From the NCBI GenBank assembly GCA_964466315.1, contig CAYXNS010000006.1, positions 18,583-82,582 of the forward strand: 64,000 nt of DNA, written 5' to 3'. The position numbers were made by a program, and so were the translations under genes. The notes under the pieces were generated by a model. The model was not told the origin of the DNA. It searched no databases and was given only the letters and a program-made list of their open reading frames with translations. This stretch comes from SMWC01 sp964466315. Its GTDB lineage: Bacteria > Pseudomonadota > Gammaproteobacteria > Steroidobacterales > Rariloculaceae. This document shows positions 1-8,747 of the stretch, piece by piece (the stretch's first letter is position 1; the number at the start of each line of letters is the position of its first letter).

Positions 1-25
1 CGACTAAGAAAACAGGGGCCGGCTC

Positions 26-385
26 CTAATTCTCGGCCAGTTCCGGGATATCCTCGACGGCCGGCGGCTCCGGCACGTTGCGCACGAACTCGTAGATCTG
101 CCGAAGCTGTTCATCGCTCAGCACGTTCGGCGAATACGCAGGCATCAGGTTCGAATGCCGTACGAGCTGTGCGAACGCCTCGAATGGATAGAGCGTCGGT
201 GCAATGCGCGCAGCGGCGCCACCCTGCCCCTCGTAACCATGGCATTGCCAGCACTGGTTCGCCGTATACAGCTCGCGGCCCTCGTCCGCGGCTTCATCGG
301 CATCCTGAGCCAACCCGAGCGAGAGACAGAGTGCAACGCTCAGTCCGAACAACGTGCGCGAAAAAGCGCGGAGTGCAGGACTCAT
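26..385 (-). CDS. Exported mono-haem cytochrome c
   Basis: This 119-residue protein has a Sec signal peptide (about residues 1-26, ending near LGLA-Q) followed by one class I cytochrome c domain. The haem site CWQCH is at residues 45-49 and a likely distal Met ligand is Met81 in LMPAY. It would be a periplasmic electron carrier. It is the last gene of the minus-strand cluster and lies 9 nt after the exported thiamine-diphosphate enzyme, so it may accept electrons from that enzyme or from another exported oxidoreductase. That pairing is inferred from position only. The domain call is secure; the partner is not. Confidence 0.9.
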   Translation of the reverse strand: MSPALRAFSRTLFGLSVALCLSLGLAQDADEAADEGRELYTANQCWQCHGYEGQGGAAARIAPTLYPFEAFAQLVRHSNLMPAYSPNVLSDEQLRQIYEFVRNVPEPPAVEDIPELAEN

Positions 386-394
386 GACCGCCCC

Positions 395-2368
395 CTATCG
401 CGGCTGACAGACGCAATCGACGAGAGCGGGTTCGCCCCGTTCGACGACATCGAGCGCACGTACGAGAGCGGCGCGGAGATCTTTTGGATCCGTGATCGGT
501 CCCTCCGACCAGACACCCATGCCCGACGAGATCTGGGCGAAATCGATCGCCGGATTATTGAGCTCGTTACCGACATGGGAACTGCCGTCGATTCCGCGCT
601 GCCGCCGTGCGGCCATCCGCTGCAGATGCATGAACTCCTGATGATAACCGCGGTTGTTGTGCGTGACGTTCAACAACGGGATCTCATGATGGGCAGCAGT
701 CCACAGGACGCCCGGCACGTACATGAGATCGCCGTCCCTCTGCACGTTGATCGCGAGGCGGCCTTCGGCCCGGTGGGCGAGCGCCGCGCCAACGGCCGAG
801 GGCGCCCCGTAGCCGAGCCCGGCACCGCCGGAGCGGCCAATATGTTGATAGTGCCGATCGATCATCCATAGGCGCCGCGCCCAGCGGCTCTGCTGACCGT
901 CGTCCGACACGAGCGCCCAGTCGCGATCCTTAACGAGCTGCCAGAGCTCCATATAGAGGCGTGCCGTGCTGATCGGGCTCGCATTCCAGCCGTAACGCGC
1001 GGCATCGAGGTCCCGCGCTCGAGCCTCTGCATGCGCAGTTCGCCAACGAGCTTCACGCTCCGAGTTACTCGCCCGGCGCGCCCGCGACATCTGGCTCAGA
1101 ACCTCCTCCGTGAGCGACGGTAGCGTCGCTTGCGCGTCGCCGGCGATCGAAAGATCCGAGGCGTGATAGCGCTGGAAACTCTGATAGTTCGATTTAGTGA
1201 ACAAGTCTTTCACGCCGATATCGATGACGCGGGCATCGGGGCGTGCGACACGCTGGTGGTCGCGATGAACGCGGTCGCGCAGCGTGTTCAACAATCCCCA
1301 GGTGTCGTAGAGTTCGAGCCCCAGAATCACATCCGCTTGGGCAACCGTACTCGATCCCTGCGACAGATAGTGATTGTTCGGGAAGTTCATTCTCCCCGAC
1401 TGGTTGACGACTGGCGCCTGCAGCGCTTCGGCGAGTTCGATCAGACGACCTACCCCCTCCTGATCGTGCGCCATGAGATCGACCACGATGACCGGCGATT
1501 CCGCCTCCACGAGCCATCGCGCCGCCTCCGTGAGCGCGCTCGCATCACCGTGCGGCGGCTGCGTCGGCGCAACGCCGGGTATCGTCGGCGCGTCGCCCTC
1601 CATCTCCGCTTCCTGGAGATGGCCGTCCATGATCACAACCACGGGACCCATCGGCGGCGTCGTCGCGATCTTGTAAGCGCGGGCCATGGATTCCGAGAAA
1701 TGCTGGAGCGATGCCGGCGCGTCATCCCACTTCGTGTAGTCGCGCACGACCCTGGCTGCATCCTGTGCCGAGTGCGACCATTCGACGCCCGTGCGACGCT
1801 CGGTTGCGTCGAAATGGTTGCCGCCGAGCACGACCATCGGTGCCCGGTCACACCATGCGTTGTACATCGCCATGGAAGCGTGCTGCAGACCGACGGTGCC
1901 ATGGCAGAGCACGCCGATGGGCTTGCCGCCCGCTACCTTCGTGTAACCATGGGCCATCGCGATAGCCTGCTCCTCGTGCGGACAGGTCAGCAACTCCGGC
2001 TGTGAGTTACCGCCGTAGTTGACGAGAGATTCATGGAACCCGCGAAAGCTCGAACCGGGATTCGTGGTGATGTACTCGAGGTCTAGATCCTTGACGACGT
2101 CCACCATGAAATCCGACCCCGGGTACCTGACGAAGTATTCCCTCGCCTCCTCGGCGCTGTAACCGGCGGGCGGATCGTTTTCCATCGCGTCGATTGCCGC
2201 GCTCGGCGGCGAGACGGCGGCGAATTGAGAACCGGCCGTTTCGTTGCCCTGCTGTGCGGCCGCCGGTTTGGTCAATGCCGCTGCAGCGACTCCGGCCGAA
2301 GCGCTCGTAAGAAATTCGCGGCGATTGACGCCCTCGCGCGTGTCTTTGGTTGTCATCGTAACCCCCAC
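395..2368 (-). CDS. TAT-exported thiamine-diphosphate-dependent enzyme (acetolactate synthase-like fold)
   Basis: This 657-residue protein has a twin-arginine signal (NRREFLTS with the Arg pair at residues 16-17, then an Ala-rich h-region ending near AAAQQ). The pyrimidine-binding domain carries the conserved HE pair at 131-132, whose Glu normally activates thiamine diphosphate. The C-terminal domain carries the cofactor motif as RDGD near 544-547 with Asn-Asn at 571-572; the first Gly of the usual GDG motif is replaced by Arg. Family members carboligate or decarboxylate 2-oxo acids, and the substrate here is unknown. TAT export implies that the enzyme folds around its cofactor before crossing the membrane. 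It precedes the cytochrome c gene by 9 nt. A second Met at residue 5 is an alternative start. Confidence 0.88.
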   Translation of the reverse strand: MGVTMTTKDTREGVNRREFLTSASAGVAAAALTKPAAAQQGNETAGSQFAAVSPPSAAIDAMENDPPAGYSAEEAREYFVRYPGSDFMVDVVKDLDLEYITTNPGSSFRGFHESLVNYGGNSQPELLTCPHEEQAIAMAHGYTKVAGGKPIGVLCHGTVGLQHASMAMYNAWCDRAPMVVLGGNHFDATERRTGVEWSHSAQDAARVVRDYTKWDDAPASLQHFSESMARAYKIATTPPMGPVVVIMDGHLQEAEMEGDAPTIPGVAPTQPPHGDASALTEAARWLVEAESPVIVVDLMAHDQEGVGRLIELAEALQAPVVNQSGRMNFPNNHYLSQGSSTVAQADVILGLELYDTWGLLNTLRDRVHRDHQRVARPDARVIDIGVKDLFTKSNYQSFQRYHASDLSIAGDAQATLPSLTEEVLSQMSRARRASNSEREARWRTAHAEARARDLDAARYGWNASPISTARLYMELWQLVKDRDWALVSDDGQQSRWARRLWMIDRHYQHIGRSGGAGLGYGAPSAVGAALAHRAEGRLAINVQRDGDLMYVPGVLWTAAHHEIPLLNVTHNNRGYHQEFMHLQRMAARRQRGIDGSSHVGNELNNPAIDFAQISSGMGVWSEGPITDPKDLRAALVRALDVVERGEPALVDCVCQPR

Positions 2369-2520
2369 GACGGAACGGTTGAGTGGCTTACGAGCATAGA
2401 GCTTACGCCGATCGTTTACTACTGCCGCGACGAGCAGGATCCATCGAGCAAAACAATGAAATTGACTACATTATTATTTTTTATTTTCAATAATATAGAA
2501 TAAAATTTTAATGTCATTTA
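2369..2520. other. AT-rich intergenic stretch inside the UbiD/molybdenum cluster
   Basis: This 152-nt spacer separates the NMT1-like gene from the thiamine-diphosphate gene. Positions of about 2455-2525 are almost entirely A/T, in sharp contrast to the GC-rich flanks. It is the largest spacer of the cluster, so the last two genes may have their own promoter. No clear terminator hairpin was seen. Confidence 0.5.
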
Positions 2521-3450
2521 TTATGTCCTGGCGCGCTCATAATACTGCAAATCCAGGTACCGCCGCGGATCCGTGAGCGGCATCGGTGGCCGCGCATAGC
2601 TGCTGCGCAAGTCCAGTACCGTCTGCATTCCCTCGATGTCGAGCTCGGCTCCCGGCGTCAAGCCGGTCTCGGCAGACAGCAGCTTGCGCATGACGGCGTC
2701 GACGACCCCGGGTTTTATCGCCGGCATATTGCGACACAGCGTATCCACGCCGTCCGCATAGTTCGCCTCATCGAGTGTCCACGCCAAACCACGGAGGTAG
2801 CCGCGTATGAATGCTTCGAGCGCTTCGCCATTGACAGCGGCCCAGCTCCGGCTGGCTGTGAAAATTCCGCCCTGGTAGCGCTCCAGGATACTGCCGCTGC
2901 TCACCAGCACTCGAAAGCCGCTGGCGATCGCGACGCTCGTGAACGGCTCTATCGTGAGCGTGGCGGCGTGCTGGCCGTTTTTGACGGATTCCCAACGTTG
3001 TGGCGTTGCACCGACCGCAACCGGAGCGTAATCGCTCTTGCCAAGCCCTGCCCGTGCGAGCATTTCGTACAGCACGAACGCGAACCCCGTCGCGAGCGCG
3101 TCGACCGCAAGCGAGCGGCCCCGTAAATCCTCAAAGGCCTCTATCCCCGGCGCGACAACCAGCGATAGTTCGAGCCGGGTGGCCCCCATTAAAACGAACA
3201 GGTCGGGTCTTCTAGCGAGTTCGACGGCTCCCTGCCCTTCCTGATAGGCGACAACGTTATCGAAAGCCGTCGCGGCGATCTGGAAACTGCCGTCGACCAG
3301 CGACTCTATCTGGTACTTCGAACTCGGCGTCGTCGCGAGCTTCACGCTCGCACCGGCGGCTTCGAAGTAGCCCTTCTCGATTGCCGTGAATATCGGGAGA
3401 TTAGGCGCGCCCGGAAACGCAATCACATCAAGGCCGGTCACGGCCGGCAC
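2521..3450 (-). CDS. NMT1/THI5-like substrate-binding protein without a signal peptide
   Basis: This 309-residue protein resembles periplasmic binding proteins of the NMT1/SsuA type: an N-terminal FPGAPNLPIFTAIEKGYF segment, an internal VDGSFQIAATAFDNVVAYQEGQG segment (the gap-free match is spread over residues 53-75) and the two-lobed pattern of the family. The start at 3450 leaves no signal peptide. Only 24 nt separate it from the preceding stop, so a longer start with an export signal is not available. No ABC ATPase or permease is nearby. It may be a cytoplasmic ligand-binding or enzyme-like family member serving the molybdenum/UbiD cluster. The fold is fairly sure and the role is open. 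Confidence 0.75.
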   Translation of the reverse strand: MPAVTGLDVIAFPGAPNLPIFTAIEKGYFEAAGASVKLATTPSSKYQIESLVDGSFQIAATAFDNVVAYQEGQGAVELARRPDLFVLMGATRLELSLVVAPGIEAFEDLRGRSLAVDALATGFAFVLYEMLARAGLGKSDYAPVAVGATPQRWESVKNGQHAATLTIEPFTSVAIASGFRVLVSSGSILERYQGGIFTASRSWAAVNGEALEAFIRGYLRGLAWTLDEANYADGVDTLCRNMPAIKPGVVDAVMRKLLSAETGLTPGAELDIEGMQTVLDLRSSYARPPMPLTDPRRYLDLQYYERART

Positions 3451-3474
3451 GCTCCGGGGATCTCGGTCCGATAC

Positions 3475-5835
3475 TTACGCATCCTGGATCGCCTTCCAGA
3501 TGCGGTAGGGCGTCGCGGGCATCTCGATATCAACGACTCCGTAGTCCCGCAGCGCGTCCACTATCGCGTTGATCACGACGGCGAGCGCCGGCGTCGTGGG
3601 CCCCTCCCCGGCGGACTTGACGCCGAGCGGGTTGGTGGGCGACGGGACCTCATTCACCGCCGTCACGAATGCCGGCAACTCGTCGGCGCGCGGAATCGCA
3701 TAATCCATCAGCGAGCCGCTAAGCGGCTGCCCCGAGTCTTCGTCTACGACGCATCGCTCCCAGAGGGCCTGTCCGACTCCCTGCGCGATCGAACCATGCG
3801 TCTGGCCGTCGACGATGAGCGGATTGATTACGCGGCCGACGTCGTCGACGGCAACGTACCCCGTAATGACCGTGAATCCCGTGTCGGGGTCTACCTCCAC
3901 TTCGCAGACGGCGCAGCCGTTCGGGAAGACGGCGGCATGCATCTCGTTGTTCTTCGCGACATACAACCCATCGGCCCATGCTTCGGGTAAGACCATGTCC
4001 TCGATCCGTGCGGCTAATTCAAACCAGTCGAGAGACCGGCCTTCGTGCTCGAATCGGCCGGAGGAGAAACTGACCTCCGACTCAGCGGCCTCGAAAACGA
4101 ACGCCGCGATCCGATGGCCGCGATTCAGCAATTCTTCCGCCGCGAGACAGAACACCGTGCTCGCGTGGCGCATGGAACGCCCCGAGTGAGAGCCGCCACC
4201 GGAACGGACTATGTCGGTGTCACCGATAACGATCTCGACCTCGTCGACGGAGATACCCAATAGATCGGCAACAACCTGCGCGAAACTCGTTTCCTGTCCC
4301 TGGCCGGTCGGCTGCGTACCGATGACGGCTTCGACGACCCCGCGCTTCTGCACGCGGAGTTCCGCGCGCTCATGCGGACTCCCGATCGACGATTCGACGT
4401 AGTTCGCGAAACCGATACCGCGCTTGCGGCCGCGCGCCTCCGCTTCTGCTCGACGTACCGGGAATCCGTCCCAGTCGGCGAGCTCCAAGGCCGTATCCAT
4501 ATTCGCTTCGTACTCGCCACTGTCGTAGGTGATACCGAGTGGGTTCGTGTAGGGCATGGCGTCGGCCGCGATCATATTTTTTCGGCGCAGCTCGATGCGA
4601 TCGAAATCGAGCTGCTGCGCGGCAGTGTCGATCAACCGTTCCAGCGCATGCGTCACCTCCGGCCGGCCGGAACTTCGGTACGCTTGGGTGGGTACCGTGT
4701 TCGTGAAGACGGCTCGAGCGCGAGCCGTGGCGACCGGAATGTCGTAGCCTCCTGTTACCAACGCGATACCCTTACCCAATGGTGACAACGACACGACCCG
4801 CGCGCCGACGTTGCTCAAATTCGACGCGCGGTAGCCGAGAAACCCGCCGTCGGCCGCCAATGCGAGCTCGACACTCGTGACGAGATCACGCCCCTGCAGG
4901 TCGCTGAGGAAGGATTCCGAGCGGGTTGCCGTGAATTTGACCGGGCGATCGAGCTTACGCGCCGCCCAGAGTACTAAACCGAACTCGACGTAAACGCGGT
5001 TCTTCGTGCCGAAATTTCCGCCGACATCCTGGCAGACGATACGCAGCGCTTCCGGGTCCTCGCCCAGTCCCGCGGCGATCTGCTGCTTGTGCCGAACCGC
5101 GCCGTTACTACCGGCATAGAGTGTGTAACGGCCGGATGCCGTATCGAATACTCCGAGTGCCGCACGCGGCTCGAGCGGCATCCCGGTTACGCGGCTGATT
5201 CGAAAGTCCATCGCGACGACGTGCTCGGCCTGCCGGAATGCCTCCGCGACCCCCTCCGGATCACCGAACGTGGTATCGCAACACACATTGTCCTGTACCT
5301 CGTCCCACAGGCAGGGCGCGCCACCCGTTGCCGCTGCGACGCTGTCGGTAACCCAGGGCAGCGGCTCGTAGTCCACGCCTACAGCTTCGGCCGCATCGAG
5401 CGCCGCGTCGAGGGTGTCCGCGACGACCATGGCGACGGCCTCACCCACATGACGTACGCTGTCGTCCGGTAACAATGCCTGCGGCCCGATGAAGATCGGC
5501 CCGCCGCCCGGGCCCGTTAACTTCAAGTCGGACCGCGTCGACGGCAAGGGATTATGCGGGATAGTTCCGAGTCCATCGGCGCGGCAGTCTGCCCCCGTGT
5601 ACACCGCGATAACGCCCGGCATCGCCCTGGCCGCGCCGGTCAAAACGCTCAGAATCCGCGCGTGCGGATAGACCGATCTGACGAACGCGGCGTAAGCCTG
5701 TCCACTGACGCTGAAGTCGTCGCTGAATTGCCCCTGGCCGGTAACGAGCCTGATGTCTTCCTTGCGCGGGATCGGTTGCCCGATCGAGGCGAACAAGTCT
5801 CGATCGATACTCCCATCGGACTCGAAGATCGCCAC
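3475..5835 (-). CDS. Molybdenum hydroxylase large (Mo-binding) subunit, xanthine dehydrogenase / CoxL family
   Basis: This 786-residue protein is the molybdopterin-cytosine-dinucleotide-binding subunit of a xanthine dehydrogenase family hydroxylase. The active-site loop reads AYRSSGR at residues 385-391. It is neither the AYRCSFR loop of true CO dehydrogenase nor the common AYRGAGR form, so substrate specificity cannot be read from it. The catalytic Glu is at about 744 in GEGP near the C terminus. It starts with GTG at 5835, sharing its first base with the UbiD TAG stop (TAGTG), so the two are translationally coupled. The FAD and 2Fe-2S subunits are encoded upstream on the same strand. The complex should be cytoplasmic, since no signal is present. 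Confidence 0.92.
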   Translation of the reverse strand: MAIFESDGSIDRDLFASIGQPIPRKEDIRLVTGQGQFSDDFSVSGQAYAAFVRSVYPHARILSVLTGAARAMPGVIAVYTGADCRADGLGTIPHNPLPSTRSDLKLTGPGGGPIFIGPQALLPDDSVRHVGEAVAMVVADTLDAALDAAEAVGVDYEPLPWVTDSVAAATGGAPCLWDEVQDNVCCDTTFGDPEGVAEAFRQAEHVVAMDFRISRVTGMPLEPRAALGVFDTASGRYTLYAGSNGAVRHKQQIAAGLGEDPEALRIVCQDVGGNFGTKNRVYVEFGLVLWAARKLDRPVKFTATRSESFLSDLQGRDLVTSVELALAADGGFLGYRASNLSNVGARVVSLSPLGKGIALVTGGYDIPVATARARAVFTNTVPTQAYRSSGRPEVTHALERLIDTAAQQLDFDRIELRRKNMIAADAMPYTNPLGITYDSGEYEANMDTALELADWDGFPVRRAEAEARGRKRGIGFANYVESSIGSPHERAELRVQKRGVVEAVIGTQPTGQGQETSFAQVVADLLGISVDEVEIVIGDTDIVRSGGGSHSGRSMRHASTVFCLAAEELLNRGHRIAAFVFEAAESEVSFSSGRFEHEGRSLDWFELAARIEDMVLPEAWADGLYVAKNNEMHAAVFPNGCAVCEVEVDPDTGFTVITGYVAVDDVGRVINPLIVDGQTHGSIAQGVGQALWERCVVDEDSGQPLSGSLMDYAIPRADELPAFVTAVNEVPSPTNPLGVKSAGEGPTTPALAVVINAIVDALRDYGVVDIEMPATPYRIWKAIQDA

Positions 5836-7460
5836 TAGTCCTCGTCCTCGACATAGCGAACGGGAGTCTCGGGCTTGATCCCCGCACGACGACGCTCGAA
5901 CGTCGCTCGGCCGTTGTCGATCCAGCGGCCCTCGACCGCGTTGCGCGCAAACTGCTCCCAGGTCTCATTCCAGTCGCCTAATGGAAATCCATGCCACGGC
6001 GGTTGCGGCGACAGGCGTGGAAGCCCGAGTTCCTCCCAGATCTCGCGCGCGGCCTCCATATAGGGCCGTGCCGGCAACGCGAGCGGCGGCATCGACACTT
6101 TTCGCGTCGCATCGATAAGAATCCCGGAATCTTTCGTGTCTGCCGAAGTCTTCGGCCCGTGCCCGACACTGCGATCCGTCGTTATCTCGAGGTCCTCTAC
6201 CGGATTCGTTCGATAGGCCAGCGACCAGAAGATGGCATCCGTGTTCGATGGATCGATGTCACTACTGACCGCGATCACGATCTTGCCGCACTGCGCCTGC
6301 AGTGTCGCCGCGCCGTTCAAGCCGCGCCAGACTTCATCGCGCGGCGCGTCGTCGTCGAACTGGAGAAAGATCACGCGACGGAGATTAGTCAGTGGTTCAT
6401 GCATGCACACGCGACGAATGCCCCGCACTTCGAGTTCGTCACGTAGGTGGGCGAGAAACAAAGGTTCGTAGGCAACCTTTTTCAGCACGCTCGACTCGCT
6501 CGGAGTGACCTGGCTGATGATCGAAGCGAAGACCGCGTCGCGTTTGTGCGTGATTGCCGTGACCTGCATCGACATGTTGAATTCTTCCAGCGCAACATGC
6601 CCGTGGCTCTCACCGAATGGCGCTTCGGGCTCTAGCAGTTCGGTATCGATGAGTCCCTCGATCACGATTTCCGCGTCCGCCGGCACCTGCAGGTCGACCG
6701 TGGTCGTGGCGGCCACGCGGATGGGGCAACCGGTCAACCCCCCGGCCACTTCCATCTCATCCTGCCCAACTTCCAGTTTCTGCGGTCCGGTAATCGCGAC
6801 GGCCGGCGGCGCACCGACGACGATCGCGACCGGCATCGGCTCGCCGCGAGCCTGATATTTCTGCCAATGCAGATAACCGCCCGCTCCACCAATCCGGGTT
6901 GCCATCCTGACGCCGAGCCTGTCGGGCGCTTTCAGCGCGCCCCGGTAGGTGCCCATGTTGGCGATCCCCGTCTCAGGGTCCTTCGTGATGACCAGGGTAG
7001 CCGTGAGATACGGCGCCGCATCGTAACCGGGAGTCGATACCGGCACCGGCAGACGATCCAGGCCTCGACCGGGCGTACGCAGCTCTTCACCGGAGATGAT
7101 CGTCTGCTGGCAGGAAGGCGCTTCCGTTTTCTCGGGAGCGATCGGATTGGCTATCGCACGCAGCCAGGTGGTGCCGATGTCCGCGACTTCGACGCCCATT
7201 CCGATCGCATAGATTTCTGGCGTCGCCGCCAGCGCGCCGACTGCGACGGGCATATCGTATTGACGGCCGAGACTGTCGGTCACATTTGTAAACAGGAATG
7301 CGGAGCGGTCCGCTTCGAGTATGCCACCCTGGAACTGCCAGCGAACCAGCGGATGCAGTTCGGTATCCTTATTGATCGGCCGATCGATGCGTCGCAGTAA
7401 CCCTCGCGACTCGAGCGTTCCGAGATGGGTTTGAAAATCCGGATAGCCGGCCTTGCTCAT
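5835..7460 (-). CDS. UbiD-family prenylated-FMN-dependent (de)carboxylase
   Basis: This 541-residue protein is of normal UbiD length. The catalytic Arg lies in NMGTYR (Arg173), a conserved HW follows at 198-199, and the acidic active-site pair lies in EAPFGE (Glu279 and Glu284), so the E-R-E triad of the family appears complete. UbiD enzymes reversibly decarboxylate aromatic or alpha,beta-unsaturated acids using prenylated FMN made by a UbiX-type transferase; no ubiX was seen in this window. The gene is embedded between the Mo and FAD subunits of a molybdenum hydroxylase, which suggests sequential ring hydroxylation and decarboxylation, or the reverse. The family call is firm; the substrate is unknown. 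Confidence 0.92.
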   Translation of the reverse strand: MSKAGYPDFQTHLGTLESRGLLRRIDRPINKDTELHPLVRWQFQGGILEADRSAFLFTNVTDSLGRQYDMPVAVGALAATPEIYAIGMGVEVADIGTTWLRAIANPIAPEKTEAPSCQQTIISGEELRTPGRGLDRLPVPVSTPGYDAAPYLTATLVITKDPETGIANMGTYRGALKAPDRLGVRMATRIGGAGGYLHWQKYQARGEPMPVAIVVGAPPAVAITGPQKLEVGQDEMEVAGGLTGCPIRVAATTTVDLQVPADAEIVIEGLIDTELLEPEAPFGESHGHVALEEFNMSMQVTAITHKRDAVFASIISQVTPSESSVLKKVAYEPLFLAHLRDELEVRGIRRVCMHEPLTNLRRVIFLQFDDDAPRDEVWRGLNGAATLQAQCGKIVIAVSSDIDPSNTDAIFWSLAYRTNPVEDLEITTDRSVGHGPKTSADTKDSGILIDATRKVSMPPLALPARPYMEAAREIWEELGLPRLSPQPPWHGFPLGDWNETWEQFARNAVEGRWIDNGRATFERRRAGIKPETPVRYVEDED

Positions 7461-7469
7461 CGCCTCACC

Positions 7470-8270
7470 TCATCGGCCTAACGCCGCTTCGACCGCTCGA
7501 CCTGCGAGCACAGTCACCAGATGTGCCCGATATTCGGCGCTCGCATGAAGATCCTCGTTGAGCCGTTCAGCGCTGACCTCGATACCGTCCAAGGCTTGCG
7601 GCGTGAACTCACCCTCGAGCGCCTGTTCGAGTCGCGTAGCCCGAAAGACGCAAGGTCCGGCACCCGTGACGGCGACCCGCACGACGGCGCTCCGTTTCGC
7701 GACCATGACTCCGGCGATCGCGTATCTCGACGCGGGGTTCGGAAATTTCACGTAGCCCGCAAGCTCCGGGATCGGAAAACTGACATGACGAATAATCTCG
7801 TCAGCCAACAGCGCGGTTTCGAATAATCCCGTGAAGAACTCATCCGCCGCGATGTCGCGTTGCGTGGTTGCGATCGTCGCATCTAGACCCAAAATTGCCG
7901 CTGGGTAATCGGCTGCCGGATCATTATTCGATACGGATCCGCCCAGGGTGCCCCGGTTACGCACCTGCACGTCGCCAATACTGCCGGCGAGCTCCGCCAA
8001 CGCCGGGATCAAATTTCTGACCTCGACGGACTCGGCGACTTCGCGGTGGATCGTCATCGATCCTATCGCGAGGTCATGTGCTTCGAGCTCGATTCCTTTC
8101 AGTTCTTCGATGTCAGCCAGGTCGATGAGCGCACCCGGCGCCGCCAGCCGCAGCTTCATGGCTGGCAGCAACGTCATGCCGCCCGCAAGCCACCGCGGCT
8201 CGCCCGAAGCGGAAAACGCCGCCTGCGCCTCGACGACAGATCGGGGCCTTCGATAGTCGAACGGATACAC
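7470..8270 (-). CDS. Molybdenum hydroxylase FAD-binding subunit (CoxM-like)
   Basis: This 266-residue protein starts with the typical MYPFDYRRP segment. It carries an FAD-binding loop, AGGMTLLPAMKLR (about residues 30-42), and a second flavin motif, RNRGTLGGSVSNNDPAADYPA (gapless around 109-129). It would pass electrons from the Mo site via the 2Fe-2S subunit to an external acceptor. It lies 3 nt after the 2Fe-2S gene and 9 nt before ubiD. Length and motifs are normal for the family. Confidence 0.92.
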   Translation of the reverse strand: MYPFDYRRPRSVVEAQAAFSASGEPRWLAGGMTLLPAMKLRLAAPGALIDLADIEELKGIELEAHDLAIGSMTIHREVAESVEVRNLIPALAELAGSIGDVQVRNRGTLGGSVSNNDPAADYPAAILGLDATIATTQRDIAADEFFTGLFETALLADEIIRHVSFPIPELAGYVKFPNPASRYAIAGVMVAKRSAVVRVAVTGAGPCVFRATRLEQALEGEFTPQALDGIEVSAERLNEDLHASAEYRAHLVTVLAGRAVEAALGR

Positions 8271-8273
8271 GTA

Positions 8274-8747
8274 CTATGCCTCGCGTCCTGCCTTAGCCGT
8301 GGCCTTTATCGCCACGACGATATTGTGATAACCGGTGCAGCGGCAGAGGTTACCTTCCAACCAGTGACGAATCTCACCCTCATCCGGATCGGGGTTTCGC
8401 TGTAGCAGATCGACCGCGCTCATTATCACGCCGGGTGTGCAGTAGCCGCACTGTAACCCGTGATGCTCACGAAACGCTGCCTGTACGCGGTGCAGTTCAT
8501 CCGCGGAACCGAGCCCCTCGATGGTGGTAACTTCCCTGCCCTGCACGGAGACCGCCAACATCGAACATGCCTTGACCGAACGGCCGTCGACATGCACAAC
8601 GCAACAGCCACACTGACTCGTGTCGCAACCCACATGACTGCCCGTCAAGCGCAGATCCCGGCGCAACAGCTCGACGAGCAACGTACGCGTGTCGACCTCC
8701 ACCGATACCGGCTTACCGTTGACGACGAAAGAGATCGACTCCGCCAT
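8274..8747 (-). CDS. Molybdenum hydroxylase 2Fe-2S subunit (CoxS-like)
   Basis: This 157-residue protein contains both expected iron-sulfur clusters. The plant-type ferredoxin site has Cys41, Cys46, Cys49 and Cys61 (GCDTSQCGCC, with an extra Cys48 where Ala is usual). The C-terminal helical-bundle site has CGYC followed by CRC in NLCRCTGY. It bridges the Mo and FAD subunits. Its start directly abuts the stop of the CoxG-like gene, with no spacer, which indicates one transcript. Confidence 0.94.
   Translation of the reverse strand: MAESISFVVNGKPVSVEVDTRTLLVELLRRDLRLTGSHVGCDTSQCGCCVVHVDGRSVKACSMLAVSVQGREVTTIEGLGSADELHRVQAAFREHHGLQCGYCTPGVIMSAVDLLQRNPDPDEGEIRHWLEGNLCRCTGYHNIVVAIKATAKAGREA

Noticed and set aside
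3475..8747. Aerobic carbon monoxide dehydrogenase (CoxMSL)
   Set aside because: The large-subunit active-site loop is AYRSSGR instead of the AYRCSFR loop needed for CO oxidation, and a UbiD gene is embedded in the cluster; a general molybdenum hydroxylase is the safer call.
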